The notes under the pieces: model-generated | Told to the model about the DNA's origin: nothing | What the model saw: only the letters and a program-made list of their open reading frames with translations | Database searches by the model: none | Assembly (NCBI GenBank): GCA_022316685.1 | Contig: JAKJHU010000056.1 | Location: 1,417,872 to 1,481,871 of the forward strand | Reading direction: 5' to 3' | DNA from: Progne subis subis | Taxonomy: Eukaryota > Chordata > Aves > Passeriformes > Hirundinidae | DNA length: 64,000 nucleotides | Translations under genes and position numbers: made by a program | Part shown: in pieces, positions 48,212 to 61,188 of the stretch | How positions within the stretch are numbered: the stretch's first letter is position 1 | Layout of the letters: each line of letters starts with the position of its first letter

Positions 48212-48233
48212 GGGGGGGGGGGGGGGGGGGGGG
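48212..48233. repeat. G22 homopolymer
   Basis: Twenty-two uninterrupted G, 35 bp beyond the CR1 3' end. It can form a G-quadruplex and its length is likely unreliable. Confidence 0.92.
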
Positions 48234-51200
48234 CACTGTGCAGCTCAGTTTGCAGGATCAGATATTTGCAGAAGAATAATTCAGCAGCATCTGAGAACTA
48301 TTAAGTCAATATTTAGGCGGCAGCTTTTAAAAGAAGCTTTCTGAGTGCACCACGGACATTAAGAAAACCTCACTCTCTGTGCAGCTTAGTGAGAGTCCAG
48401 AGAGCAGCTCCAGAGCAGGTGAGGAGACAGCAGCCAGGACAGGGCCAAGCCTTCTGCCTCCTACCCCGTGCTGCTAACCACAGAGCATCCCCTCCCCTTT
48501 GTCAGGGAGGCTAATCCTGTAATGTGACTCTTGAGCAACGCTTAGGAGCCTAAATAGAACTTCATTCCAAAATAGCTCGTATGAAAATGAAGATAAGGCT
48601 CAACAAGTTGTAACAGATGCCTGTTAATTAGTCACTGTAAGGCACTTTCAGATGTGAGCTGTGTTTGGTGCACCAGCCATCCACAAAGGCTGCTGTCCCC
48701 TCTCATCTCCAGGCTGGAGTAAGGAGAAGGTATAAGCCTGGACACTCCCATGTCCCTCAAACTCCCAGTCTGGCTGAAGCAAGGTGAGCCCTGCTTCCTC
48801 TCTGACACTGGGCTCAGCCCAGCATTAAAAAGGCAGGAATTTGGGTTTCACACTTGCACACAAATCCCAGCATCAGGCAGTTCTATGGGTGTAGGGCAAC
48901 CTCGGGAAAAATCAGCCAGGACTTACTCTCCCTTACATAAGCACAGACAACATACACTGGTATAATTTTATTACTTTTGTCTTGATACTTGCATTTTATC
49001 TCCATTTATATCTCATATTTCTGAACCCAGCAATAAACAGTTTCTCCCTCTTTCATAACCCTTAATGATACAGGTTCCTTTTTTCCCAGCTCTTTCAGAT
49101 TACCATTTAAATTAACTATATAAATCAGGCCCCGGCCTCTATTACACGGGAAAACAATTGGGTTCTGTTTAACTTAGGAATCTGCAGTGTTTATAGATAG
49201 ACAACCCCGAAGGTAAGTTACTAAACTAGTTTCTAGTTGCATTGATCTGGTGCCAGAACACATAAATTATTAACTGAGAAGTAACTCCAGAAAGTGTTGT
49301 GTATTTAAGTTCATATTTGGTAGGGCTGGGGATACTGTGGCTTGGCCATGAGTAGACACTAGAAATATTAATCACTTTCAAGTAGAATTCTATATTTTAA
49401 TTGCTGAGAGGAGACTTTTTTCTCTCAGTGTCTGAGTAAGAAACCTTTCCCTTGCTTAATTTAAGTTACTGCAGTGCAATCCTATGGGAAAACTCCCACT
49501 GATTTCCCTGGGCACTCCAGAGTGGAATCCATGGGAGTCTGACCATTTATTTTGGTTGACCAGAGTGCCCAGATCCCTCTGCCACCTAAATCTATCCCTC
49601 TTGAACTCCAGCTACTCAAAATTTAGTGTTCTGTCACCAGAGTATTACGTGGAGAGTGAGATAATAGTGTTTTCCTCCCAAAACGACACGAGGCACTCAA
49701 AATACTTGGCAGTGCCAAGGTCTGGGTGAAGAACACTCTTTTCTGCTTTTTCATGTTAACCAGGAGGCTGACCTGAGGTTAGCTGTCCTTCAAAGCATGG
49801 AGGGTCACAGAAAATTTTGAACTAATTCCCTGGCTGCCTTTTTGGGGACTGAGACAAGTTTTTCTTGGAAATCAGGGGACGTCACTGGGGCACAGCACGT
49901 GGTCATCAAGAAGAATATGTTTGCTCTTTATCTTCCAATTCTCTTTAATTTCTGAGGTGTGGAACTTCGATGCTCTGGAGGTTAACAGGACAGCATGTGG
50001 CATCCCAGGGCTGCTCTGTGGGGCAGCCTGACTGCAGAGGATGGGGCTGTGAGGAATGCAAGCTGTCTGCATGCCACTCAGCCCCTGCGTGCATTCAGTG
50101 CTAATTCCAACTTGCCTCTCCCACCTCCTTGGAATAAATTCCTTCCCAGATGAACTGCACTGCAGCCAGCAGCTCGGAGAGAAGGGAGGTGACAGCCTGA
50201 GCAGGTCTGGTCCCAGCTGGGCAGGTATCGCTCCACACTTGGCCCCATCCTGGAAAAATGGGGGAAATTTGACTTATTCTCCATAGCCTGGGATGTCAAC
50301 CCACTTTTCACACAACAGGGAGAAATCCAAGTGTGATGACTGTCACCAAAAAGAAATTGTCATGCAGGAACAGCCTGAAGCCATGAGGTGCCCCATCCCT
50401 CTGCTTGCAGCAGGTCCATCCCAGGGCAGCTCAGGGAACAGCAGGAGAAACATTTGCATGGGCAGCAAGTCAGAATTAAACAGCCACATCTTGTCCAGGC
50501 ACCTACGTACAGCACCCCTGCTGTGGGAGAAGGGTGTTCACCTTTTGTATAATCTTCTCCCACGCCAGAAGAAAAACACCTTTTTGGCTGTACAGGTGCC
50601 ACAAATACTTTTGCAAAGCCCTGTGGTTCTCTGCAGTTCAGCGTAAGCTTTAAACTCATTAGGACTTGGGATTTTTTCTGCTTCAAAACTGTGAGGGGAT
50701 GAAGGATGAAACCCATTGTCTTTGTTTACACAGTACCCAAGATTCTGAGGTTCATCCTCATGTCTGGATCCTCCTGCCTCTGGAGGCTTGGTGCTGTCAT
50801 TGAGCAATGAGGAGGTGAGGTGTGGATTTCAAGCGGATTTAAGCACTTAAATGACTTTAAGCAAAAAGGATGAACAGATTTGCAGGCCATCACCCAGGAA
50901 GTCCACAGAAATTCAAGTAAGGGAGCCCAGTTAGCTAAAGATGCGTCACAGCTCTCAGGCAAACTCTTCCTCACCAACGGCAAGACTGGTAAATTCTGTG
51001 GAGCTGAGTGCTGAGGGAATCAGTTTTGGATACCCTGGTCATTTGATGTCCTTCTGCAGGGAGGCCCAGTCTTCTGAGGTGTAGCATGGGGCTTAGAGAT
51101 TAAAAAGAGAAATGTTTTTCATGTATTAGGCATCTGCGATTGCTAGAAATCGAAATTAAATTGGCCCTGCACATATAAGAAATTCAAAGGTTTGGCTTTG

Positions 51201-51894
51201 CAACTGTCAAAGGCCCACAAATTTAGTTTGATCTGGACATTTTTGTTAGGTAGTGGTGTGGGTGACACCTGGACTGAAGTACTGTGCCAGGGTTTTGTGT
51301 TTTAGTTCTATTCCTCAGCAGCGGTACCAGGGTAAGTTGGAAAGTTTTGTGGTTGCAGTTCTGAGTGTGTTGGTAGACGCCCCCTTTGTGACCTTCTGCA
51401 AGTGACTTTATCCCTCTGCAGAAGTTCTCACTAACAAAACAAGGGGGGAAAAGCCTTTCCCTGCACCAGGAACAGCTTCTGAAGATGCTGTCAGGGTGTG
51501 AGAAGTTCAGAGGCCACCGAGATGGGGAATGGTCCAAGTGTTAAGGTCCGCTTGCTGCGACTGAGGCGGAGCTGCAGAGATTGAGGCAGCCCTGAAGCTG
51601 AAGACAAAACTGAGACAGAAAACCTGAATATTGTGACATTTTCAGTATTGATCCCACAGTTTGCCTCGCTGAAGTGCAGCAGCAGAATTGTGGTTAAGCA
51701 CCATATCCAGAGAGCTTTTCAGGTAGTGAGCAGCGATCTCCAGAGATAAGGGGCAAGGCAAACACTCTGCTCTGTGAACTGCCTCTGCAGACAACTATGC
51801 TCTGCCTCATAAGCTATTAATTACCAGATGTTAGAATTTATTTATTTTCCTAAAAAGAATTCTGACAGCATTGAGTCTTTAAAAAAGAACGGAG
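48234..51894. other. unique non-coding DNA, no gene recognised
   Basis: About 3.7 kb with no recognisable gene or repeat family. The AT-rich stretch at about 48960-49270 is non-repetitive ('ccatttaaattaactatata'). Confidence 0.55.
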
Positions 51895-52002
51895 GGAACA
51901 AAAACAAAAAAACCCCAAAAACCACAAACAAACAAACAAACAAACCCCAAAACAAAACAAAACAAAACAAACCACAACCCCCCCCCCAAAAAAAAAAAAG
52001 AA
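51895..52002. repeat. A-rich (AAAC)n/(AAAAC)n low-complexity tract
   Basis: About 108 bp of almost only A and C, with (CAAA) and (AAAAC) units, a C-run and a final A-run. Confidence 0.92.
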
Positions 52003-52708
52003 GACTACTTGTTTAAAAATTCCTCTTCTCCCTCAAGTTTTTTAAATGCTGCTGGGTTGCTGAGCTGTGAAATATGATGTCTTTTTAAGAGTTCCAAGAT
52101 TTTTGCCCAGAAGGAAGAAAATACTGTTCAGGTTTGTCTCTTGAGGATTTAAGGATCACATCATAATTTTCTCTGGAGAAGTGAAATAGCAGTCTGTGGG
52201 TAATATCCCATCTAACGCTGTTTTCCCCTCTTTTTTTCCTCAAAGGCCCAGCCTCTCTCTTCAGACCTCTGGGATTTTCTGCATAATGGGAGGATGCAGA
52301 GACACAGGGTGATGTGCCCATCACAAACCAATTTGACACACTCAAATATTATTCCTGCTCCAGCTTAGATCTTCCTGCTTGATCTAAACTACTCCATGCC
52401 CCAAAAAGAACACTGTTCAGTGTCCTCAAAAGCCAGAACAACTGAAATAAGGGATTTTTTTTTATAGAGCTGGTGTATGATAGTCCAAACATCTGTGCTC
52501 CTGCATCTCAGCACGTTTCAGAGGGATTCATCTTTTACTGGAAGGACAGAGATACTGGAGAAAAATGATTTCTATTTTCTCCAGCATCTCTGCAAGGAAT
52601 GTGAAACCAGCCTGACTCTTTGCTCAGGAAAGCCTACATGGAAACCTGTGAAAGAATGAGACAAAGGGGCAAAAAGCTGTTATTCTTTCAAACATCAGCC
52701 ACCAACCA
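52003..52708. other. unique non-coding DNA, no gene recognised
   Basis: Nothing recognisable. Confidence 0.6.
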
Positions 52709-52845
52709 TGGAATCAGAGACTCACAGAATATCCTGAGATGGAAGGAACCCACGAAGATTGTTGAGTCCAACTCTTGGCCCTGCACAGGATAGCCCTAAG
52801 AGTCCCATAATCTGAGTTCAGCTGCTCAGCTTCATTCGTGGACAC
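52709..52845 (-). mobile_element. CR1 LINE 3' fragment (antisense)
   Basis: The antisense pattern 'actcacagaatatcctgagat', 'ggaaggaacccacgaag', 'ttgagtccaactcttgg' and 'ccctgcacaggatag' matches the 3' end of a CR1 subfamily that ends with 'ggatattctgtg' in the sense direction (recalled, not looked up). This is a different subfamily from the other copies here. About 135 bp remains. Confidence 0.82.
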
Positions 52846-52887
52846 AGGCAGAGCAACAATAATCCTTTTTGGTTGTTGTGGTGTTTG

Positions 52888-52952
52888 TTTTGTTTTGTTT
52901 TGTTTTGTTTTGTTTTGTTTTGTTTTGTTTTGTTTTGTTTTGTTTTGTTTTT
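52888..52952. repeat. (TTTTG)12 microsatellite
   Basis: Twelve perfect TTTTG units (52888-52947) followed by T5. It lies about 40 bp beyond the truncated side of the antisense CR1. Antisense Lys/Gln/Asn/Thr-rich frames across it are by-products of the repeat. Confidence 0.95.
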
Positions 52953-53923
52953 CAGAGTCACACATAGAACAAAGGGATAATCCATCTTTGGGATAGAAAC
53001 ACTCATCAGGCTATGGCCAAAATCAGTGTTTTAGTGTTGTCCTCCACACTTTTTCCACCTAAACACTTCTTACCATCTTTAAGCTTAGAGCTTCTAGTTC
53101 TGTTGTTGGCTTTTCTGGGAGCCATGTGTCTTTACCCACCCTGCACCCAACTTTCATCATAATACAAAACAAGGAGGAAGAACTTATTATTCACAAGAAC
53201 TTTGGTACCCTTGGGCTGAGGTCTCTCCCAGCCTCAGGATTTAGGCAATTTTTTATTTCCTAACCACCAGCAGCTTGTGACTCTCAGCCCTTTGTTTCCC
53301 AGGCACCTTCAATGAAAAAATGTACAAGACTCCCTTGTTATCTGGTTCCTGCCTTGCAGCACAAATCAGATCTCAAGCTATGCCCTGCTTTATCCCACAG
53401 TATTTTTAGGTCACATCTTACTCTATTTGCTCGTCTTTTTTCTGGACAGGGGTTATTTCCGTGTGTGAACAGGCTGACCTGGCCACTCACAGCAGCTGCA
53501 TTAGAGAACACCATGGAGAAGGTGAAAATGGCATGAATGTTTGAAACCCTGGTCTGAGATGGATGGAAATCCCTCCAGTCCAAATCACCAGGGCTGGTGT
53601 GTGGTTTGGAGGAGGAAAATGGTTGGAGCTAAAGTAGGGGGAACCCCTGCCCTGCCCTCACACCCACTCAGCGCTGAGCTTCAATTTGGAATGCAGATGA
53701 TGTGTGGGTTTAATAACTTTGGGCAGATCTCTTCTTTGTGCTCCAGGTTTCCTGCTGCCTTGATGGCCACAGATGCAACAGGTTGTGGACATGGGCAGGA
53801 GAGGTGGTGGTTCCCTAAAAGACCTTCTCACTGGAGCTTAGGACGGGTCTTCCCCTCCTTCAAGCCCTTGGGGGTTGGGTTTCCTTCCCTTCCCACGAGT
53901 CAGCGCTGCCTGATCACAAAATA
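52953..53923. other. unique non-coding DNA, no gene recognised
   Basis: Nothing recognisable. Confidence 0.6.
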
Positions 53924-53939
53924 AATATTGTACAATATT
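53924..53939. repeat. 16-bp perfect palindrome
   Basis: AATATTGTACAATATT reads the same on both strands. It could be a dimeric protein-binding site or chance. Confidence 0.92.
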
Positions 53940-54773
53940 CCTTTAGAAAACACAGAGCATCGGTGCTGCATCCCACTCTTACTCCTCTGAATAAGCCATT
54001 TCTGCACAGGGGCACAGTGACCTTGAAGGACTTGTTGAATGTCAGGGAGGGACACCAAGCCTTGGATTTTGTCCCCTGACCACTGGCTCTGAGCACACCT
54101 TAACACAAAAAAAAACCAAAAGACGTTTTACAGTGCACCTGGAGATAGGCCTAAGCCACAGATTCAAATGTGAATGAAGACAGAAGGTGTTTGGCTCCAG
54201 GGCTTTGGTTCTAGTCCTTAAATAAGCAATTTAATTTACAGCATGCCTGGCCCAGGGGGGCTTGTAAGAAAGAATGGAAATCCTCCACCAGAAATTATGG
54301 GTTTCATTTGGAAATCTGTGCAGGAGAATCCTCCAGCCTCTGCTATGAAAACATTGGGCCAAATCATCAGCCTTGTCATTTAAACCACTGCTGCAACACC
54401 ACACTTTCACTTGACATTGGCACACAGCATCTCCACACACCTACATAACTGTTTTATAAAACGCTCAGCCTGGCAGGATGCAATCCCAAAGGATAAATTA
54501 ATAATAAGCCACATATACAGACACAAAATACTCAGAAATGCATAACAGTTCCAGAGATGAACAATCCATATCAAGTTGGAAAAAACTACTCTGTTTCAGA
54601 TCCCCTGTCAATGGGCACATTCCTACTTTGTTCTGCCAATATCTGCTGGATTTAGCGTGGCACAGATAAGATGTGACTCATGATAAAACAGGCAAACCCT
54701 GCCCAAACTAGAAGCATCCCATTTAGTGTGTTGAAAAGGCACCAAATTAGCTATTTCCTCAACATCCGCATAA
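53940..54773. other. unique non-coding DNA, no gene recognised
   Basis: Nothing recognisable. Confidence 0.6.
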
Positions 54774-54805
54774 TTTTTATTTATTTATTTATTTATTTAT
54801 TTTTA
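54774..54805. repeat. (TTTA)6 microsatellite
   Basis: Six perfect TTTA units (54776-54799) with T-rich edges. Confidence 0.93.
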
Positions 54806-56834
54806 AATGAAACACGCTCCAGGGTGTATTCCCTCTCATAATCTTCTGATTTATTAATCTTCATGGCATGGGCATAATTATTTTCATGGTTCTGCCATGG
54901 CTCCTACAGGCAATGAGCATCACCACGTCCGAACAATTATATCACCTTCTTCTTCTCTTGTTTCCTCTGCAGCCTCCCGAAGACAGTGCTCTCCTTCTTT
55001 TGGCAAAGCCTGATTTCCTCCTTTCTGCTCCCAACCCACCTGAAAGGAAAGGGATTAAGATGGAGACAGCTGTGCAGGCTGCAAGTCTGGCTGTGTGGGG
55101 TGGAGAGACGGGATGGCTGCGAAGTTCCCACAAAGTGGAGGCTCCTTTCCAGCCAGGGCTTCTACTTGGCACCCTCCAGACACAAGGGTGGAAAGGCAGG
55201 AACAGCCAAAAGCAGCTCCAGGCTCCTCTGCCAGGGCAAGGGAGGTGAGTGTAGGAGGCCTGGAGAGAGACAAGGCTCTAGCCAAGGGGTTCAGTCAGTC
55301 AGAGCCTTTCTGCACAGGGAGTTTTTGGTGTTGCCAGTAGAAAAAAGCTCCACACCCCCATGACCTCACACTGTGCACATTTTCCTGATTGCACCCTGTA
55401 GGCTTCTTTCTTCAGGTGTCCCTGGCTGAGGTGCTGGGAGCTGAAGTGATCTCCTCAGGAACTACCTGAGGGGCAGGGACACAGGTGAGGTCCCCTCACT
55501 CTTCACCCATCTGACTACATGGACAGGTCCTCCCCCTTCTGCTGGACTGGCCTTTCAGCCTCGACACCACAAAGCTGGCAGGGTCTCCAGATGGTCTTTA
55601 TCAACCAACTTCAGCCCTGTTCTTTGTTGATTTTATGACATTTTCTGTCCTGGGGCAGAGCCATGGGTTTGATTCAAGGTGGGGGTCAGGGCCCCTGTGT
55701 TTCTCCAGCACTTGGGGATGAGTCTTGTACGAACATTTCTACCTATCAATGCCTGCTTGGAGAAGCCAGCCCATGCCTGCTTGCAAGCAGACTGTTTCAG
55801 AGCCCTGTTTTGTGAATGTCTCCTACCTGGAGCTGCTGGACAAGGGAAAACAAGAGACCAAGCTCACTTGGGCTCCTTGTGCTTGGTCCTAAATAGAAAT
55901 CAGACCAAGAAATGAATGCACAGTGATGTGTGTGCCCAAAATCACACACTTTGAGTGATCAGAGCTCTCTTTACCACTGAGAAAAAAACCCAAAATCTCA
56001 TATTGGCCAAAAGCCGAGTCGCAGTGTTGGCAGGCGGTTGCTGCTGATGCCAAACGAGCCTGTTTCCTGGCTGGCAATAACCAGCTGCATTCCCATCCAG
56101 AAAGCCAAACTTGCACCCGAGAATCAGAGCAGGCATGCAGGCAGCAAAGCAGGGGACTGTGATCCCACTTAGCACAAGGCAAACCCAAGTTATTCTAGCG
56201 GATTTCTTCCAAGCTCCTGCCAATAAAACTAAAATCATAATCTGGCCTGCAGTCATTGCTTGGTTCCAGGGGCATGGAAATATTTTCTGCTTGCTGCTGG
56301 GTGAGCTCTCCTGACTGTGCTTGTCACTGGGATTTTTTTTTTTTTTTTTATTACCCCTCACAGCAGTGCTCAGGAGAAGATTGCAGACATAACAGAGAAA
56401 AGGAACTAGAGCCGTTACAAATAAAAAAAACCCAAAAAACAAAAGCTGTCTCCTCTCTGTGATTTTTATCACAGGCAGACAGCAAACCCACACAGCTGGG
56501 TGCTGGTGTCTGCCCAGCCTGGGAAGAGGAGGGAAGGGCTGCTCTGGGCGAGGTGCCTACCTGTGCTGGCTGTCGAGGGGAGCAGGGCAGCCAGGGCAGG
56601 AGAGCGTGGGCTGCAGCAGAGCCTGGCAGGCAGCAGCCCCCCGAGAGCTCCTGTGGTGGCTGCTGACACTGCTCCCAGCCAATCCTGCTCACTCCTGTGC
56701 CAGCTGGATGAAGCCACCCCCGGGACCCAGGGGATGGAGCTGCGCTGTCGAGGCTGCTCGGTGGGGCGCACGGCGGGAGGTGTGTGCTCCTCGCCTGGCC
56801 TGCAAAGCTCTGCTGACCCTGTGGACACTTCTCT
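54806..56834. other. unique non-coding DNA, no gene recognised
   Basis: No gene is recognised. A T17 run lies at 56333-56349. The G/C-rich part at 56500-56830 carries overlapping frames on three or more frames and both strands, the usual sign of GC-rich non-coding sequence rather than a gene. Confidence 0.55.
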
Positions 56835-57078
56835 TCAGAAAGACAGGTAATGGCCTCAAATTACGCCAGGGGAGGTTCCAGTAGAATATCAGGAAGAATT
56901 TCTTCACTGAAAGGGCTGTCAAGCATTTGAACAGATGCCCGAGGAAGTGGTGCATTCAACACCGCTGGAAGGGTGCAAGAAATGAATGGACGTGGCACTG
57001 GGTGCTATGGTTTAGTTTGGACAAAGGTTTGACTCAGTGATGTCAGAGGTCTTTCCAGCTTCAGTGATTCTCTAATTC
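56835..57078 (+). mobile_element. CR1 LINE 3' fragment (sense)
   Basis: Sense CR1 3' end: 'aatggcctcaaattacgcc', 'ggggaggttccag', 'atatcaggaagaatttcttc', 'actgaaagggctgtcaagc', 'gcccgaggaagtgg', 'cgctggaagggt', 'gtggcactgggtgctatgg', 'gtcagaggtctttccagc' and a terminal 'gtgattctctaattctg'. About 245 bp remains, moderately diverged. Confidence 0.92.
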
Positions 57079-59683
57079 TGCAGTGTTTGAGTGCATGGGG
57101 TACCTGGACTCAGCATCTTCATTCCTTGAACTGTCTTTTCTATTACATCTCCCAGTGCTGTGCCTTCACAGTGTCAAGGCAGGGGATTTAAGTGCAGGTA
57201 AAACCTGTCCTGAGGGTTTTCCATCAGCATTCAGCCCTGGCCATGCTCAAATCACACCAAGGCTGGCTGTCACTGATGCTGAGGGATCTGAGCCCTTCTT
57301 TGTACCTCTCTGAGCTGGAGGGGTCGGGCTCAGACCCAGTTCAAGACTCCAGGATTAAAGCTGGCTCTGCTTCACCTTGTGGCAGACTGCTCCCTCTCCT
57401 CCTGGGACCTGACAGTCCTATTAGTGACAAATGTCCTCACTGTCATTGGTGCCAGGCAAATCTGCCCTTGGGCACCATTTGGGCAGGTGGCTCCAGGGCC
57501 ACCTACTCCAGAGATTTTCTCCTGGTAATTCTGTTGGGACAGTGTGTACTCAGACAGGTCAGGTGGCTGTAGGGCTGTCCCCAAAGCCTGTCTAAGGGCA
57601 ATAGGCTTGCACCTGGGCTGGGATTCTTAACAGGGAAATGAGTTTCCATGACATTAGCCAACAAACCTAGAGCAAATTGCATCCCCTCGTGCTAGACATC
57701 TTCTGCTTCAGGCTGAAGGAAACCTCTGAGGGCAAACGCAGAGGAGGACACAGAGTGATAGTCAACTCTGCAATGTGCTGCTCTAGAGAGAATGAGGAAT
57801 AATCCCATGTATAACCCCTGCCAGTGCCCCCAGTACTCGCTGTCCCTGTGTGACTTTGCTGAGACAGGAGACTGGAGGGTCCCTCAACAGCAGCAGCTCA
57901 ACACAATTCGCAGAGCAGGGAAGCAGTTGTGAAAGAGTTTGGGAAGAACAAAAACCCAGTTGGAAATTTTACAACCAATATTTATGATGCAGAGCCAAAG
58001 GCTCTCGCCAGGATTTGGTAAGACAAAGTCCTGTAGTCTCCCTCATGAGAGCACTGGGGACCTCAGCTGGTTCCTCTCCCAAAGCATGACGCCAGGCGTC
58101 TTGCACGATTCCCAATTTCCACATGCCTTTGCTCATGTTTGCAGGCTTTTGAGAGTTGCAAAATTTCCCCTTCCACCGTCAGCCCAAGGAGGGTGGACAC
58201 TAGCACTGTTCCCAGCCCCAGGGTCAAATTGCTCAGCCTTTGAAGATATTTCCTTGGAGTCCTTGAGCCTGAGTTTCTTTGCCTCTTTGAAGTTTCCCCT
58301 TGATGTTAGTGCATCTCTGGGTGACTCAGTTCCCTCCCTCTCCGAGTGAGATCAGATCTTGTTTGCCAGCTTTGTCTTGTATCCCCCTGCTCAGATATGT
58401 GGTCTTGGGCCACTGAGTCCAAGGGCTCTGAATTTATGGTGGACTCTGTGTGCCTCAGCATCATCTTATTGCTTCTTGTTGGTAGCACATTTCCCTGGTA
58501 CAGCGGTCTTTGAGGCATCCCTGCTTTCCTGAGGTGAAATTCTACAGCCCAGCCTCAGAGGTCCCAGGACTCCCACCACCCATGGAAACCCTCATTTGCT
58601 CCCAGTTTTGCTGTGCGGGACTGAAATGGGGATGAGAGAGCCAAACCACCTCTCTAAGAGCCATGAGAAAAATCCCTTTGACCTTTTTACTCCTCCTTCA
58701 GGAATGACTCCTTTGCTCACTTCTTTCCTGGAGAACTTTTCCAGCTGCAGTTGTCTCCTGAGGGGTGTTGTGGTCACCTTCATCAGCAGGAATCAGCCTT
58801 GAGCTCTTCATACTGCCCAAGGCTGGCATGAGCTGCACGTTGGGTTCTGATGTCCACCCTGCAGCCACAGTGAGCATGCAGAGCTCACAGCCACACAGAG
58901 CCAGGGTGGAGGGGAGCTGCCCTTATCTGACATCCATTGATTTAGGCCTTTAACCTGGGAAGGAATTTGCTGCAGGTCACAGGAAGTCAGTGGATAATTC
59001 CACAATCCTCATTGTGTCCTCTTGCAGCAGTCAGCCTCTCAGGAATGCTTTTCAGCAATGCAGATATTTGTGCACTTCTGGACAAGGAAATCAGACCCTC
59101 AGCTCAGCCTCCTTACACACACTGACCCCTGAAACCTGGAATAATTTTTGGAAAAAGCAAGGATTTAAATTCTAACAGCCAGAGGGAAGGAAGCAGGGCC
59201 CATCCCTAGCTCTGCTGGTGCTGCTGAATTCAAGTGCCATGGAGTGAGAAGGATGAGATGGGGAAACCCAAGATAAACAGGCTCATTTTAGTGCTGGTAT
59301 CCCAAGCCAGCAGCCACTCTGGTCCCACATGAGAGTAACCCTCCCTGAGCTGGGGAGCTGGATTGCTTGTGGAGCTGCAACAAAGGATTCAAACGTGCTT
59401 CCTCTTGGAACAGGATGAAGCGAACCGTCCGCAACCCCGTCCAGTGGGCAGGTTGTCGTCCCCCCTCTCCCTGCCTCCCTCCAGAGAAGCAGCTCTGCTT
59501 CTCATCCACATCCACCCTCCCCTTTGAAAGCCAAGCTTCCTGCTCTGGGTTATTTCTGACCTCCAGAGCCAGGCTGCCAAGCACCCAAGGATGAGCTGGC
59601 CAAGGGGGGCTGGTGGGGCAGGGCAAGAACCTGGGGCGCTGGGGGGTCACTGAAACAACTTTTCTCATTGAAACAAGGCAAGA
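57079..59683. other. unique non-coding DNA, no gene recognised
   Basis: About 2.6 kb without a recognisable gene, repeat or RNA. Confidence 0.6.
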
Positions 59684-59750
59684 TCACAGAATCATAGGAT
59701 GGTTTGGGTAGGAAGGGACTTTGAAGATTGTCTATTTCCAGCTCTCAAAG
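59684..59750 (-). mobile_element. short CR1 LINE 3' fragment (antisense)
   Basis: The antisense CR1 terminus 'gatcacagaatcataggatg' followed by 'gtttgggtaggaagggac' and 'tttgaagattgtctatt' is clear. After about 65 bp the similarity fades, so only the extreme 3' end inserted or survived. Confidence 0.85.
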
Positions 59751-61188
59751 TGCTTTCCCGGTCAGCCGTGTCCAAGCAGGCAAAGTTCTCCCACCTCTGT
59801 CCCAAGGCAAACAAGGATTTGTCATTTTTTAGCCCTCATTTTCAGATGTTCTGGTGTTTCTGCATGTGCATTTATTCCCTCCTATTCACACGGATGTATA
59901 ACCAGGCAGCAGCTGTAATGTAATACCAGAGTCCTGTATATAACTCTGAAAACACCACTGGAGCAGCCCTATTATCGTGAGACCAATCTGAGCAGGAAAT
60001 ATTATCATTACCAGGGGGCATTATTTTTTCCAATCACACTTCATATCAGTTGTCATCAAACCCCGTGTTTTATATAGTGTTACAATAGCCACAGTTGCCA
60101 TGAATTGTCTCTGGATGGACTGTAAGTATTAAAAACAAAATAAGAAGCATATGTTGGAATGTCTGAAACCAGCAGACAAAACTCAAGGCTTTGACGACGT
60201 TACGGGTTTTTTGGAAGGAGCCAGATTTTAGCAATAACATTCCACTTTTGTGAGTCTACCCACCAGCATCTAACCTGCCCTATAACATCTCACTCGACTT
60301 TACAATTTCCTTCGCCTCCTGTTCCTCTCTAATGTAAACTCTCTGGCTTTTCTCGAACGTGTGGCTTGGAAGAGGAATAGCTCCAGCCTCCCAGGTGCCA
60401 ACTAGAAATCTTCCTTCGCAGTGGACAAGCAAGAAAAAAAATGTACAATCTAAGGAAAGTGCTGACCCATAGCTCATTTTGCCCCCCCCTGCTCCTGTTC
60501 TAGCTGTAGCAAAATGTCAGAGGCATGATGCACGCATTCCTTTGAAGCCACTCCATCGCCTGATGATCCATTTTGCTTACGAAAGGAATGTACGCTCAGT
60601 GCTGTGATTTTTGTTGGAAGGCCTCAGCAGCAATGGAATAACTGCAAGGAACACTGCCAGGTTTCCCCCCCTTCCCTGCGCATTCCAAAACATCCATCCA
60701 GCGAGCAATAAATAGCAAAAAAATATTAATTACCCAAAGGAAGAATTCTCTCCTGAACAAATATTGGCTTTGTGACAAGAAGGAGCTTGTGAAATGTGTG
60801 TTTGCCTACCAAGCCCACTCAGTCTATTTCTGATTCCCAAAGAACATAGTGACCTGTGTGCCAGATTTTATTTGGGCTTTTTAATCTTTTTTTTCCCCTC
60901 CTTTTTTTTGCATGGCCAGCAAGAACTGTAACAAACATTCAGGAAGGAAAACACTCTGTTGTTGCTTCTGGTCTTTTGGTGGGTTTGGTTCTGTGCTTTT
61001 AACTGTGCTTCATTTCTGGAGCTGCAGCAGAAAAAAGACCAAAACACCCTGTTATTCTTTTTTAACTTATTACCAGTTCTAGCTTTTTCCAAATTAATTT
61101 ACTGCTTAAAAGTGTTCTGTAAATGAGCTTGGGAGAAGTCAGTTTTGAGATATTATATACCACACACAAATACAGAAGTACATGCATA
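59751..61188. other. unique non-coding DNA with candidate conserved elements
   Basis: No gene is recognised. The stretches at about 59930-60230 ('cctgtatataactctg', 'ggcattattttttccaatca', 'gttttatatagtgttac') and about 60500-60780 are non-repetitive and motif-rich. They look like candidate conserved non-coding elements. Confidence 0.45.

Noticed and set aside
52714..53006. Lys/Gln/Asn/Thr-rich minus-strand frames
   Set aside because: They are translations of the (TTTTG)n microsatellite.
55942..56493. 183-codon minus-strand frame with hydrophobic stretches that could be read as membrane segments
   Set aside because: The hydrophobicity is scattered, the frame crosses an A/T homopolymer and no family is recognised.
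56459..56884. Four mutually overlapping frames over 100 codons long
   Set aside because: Many simultaneous open frames on both strands reflect GC-rich composition, and one runs into CR1.
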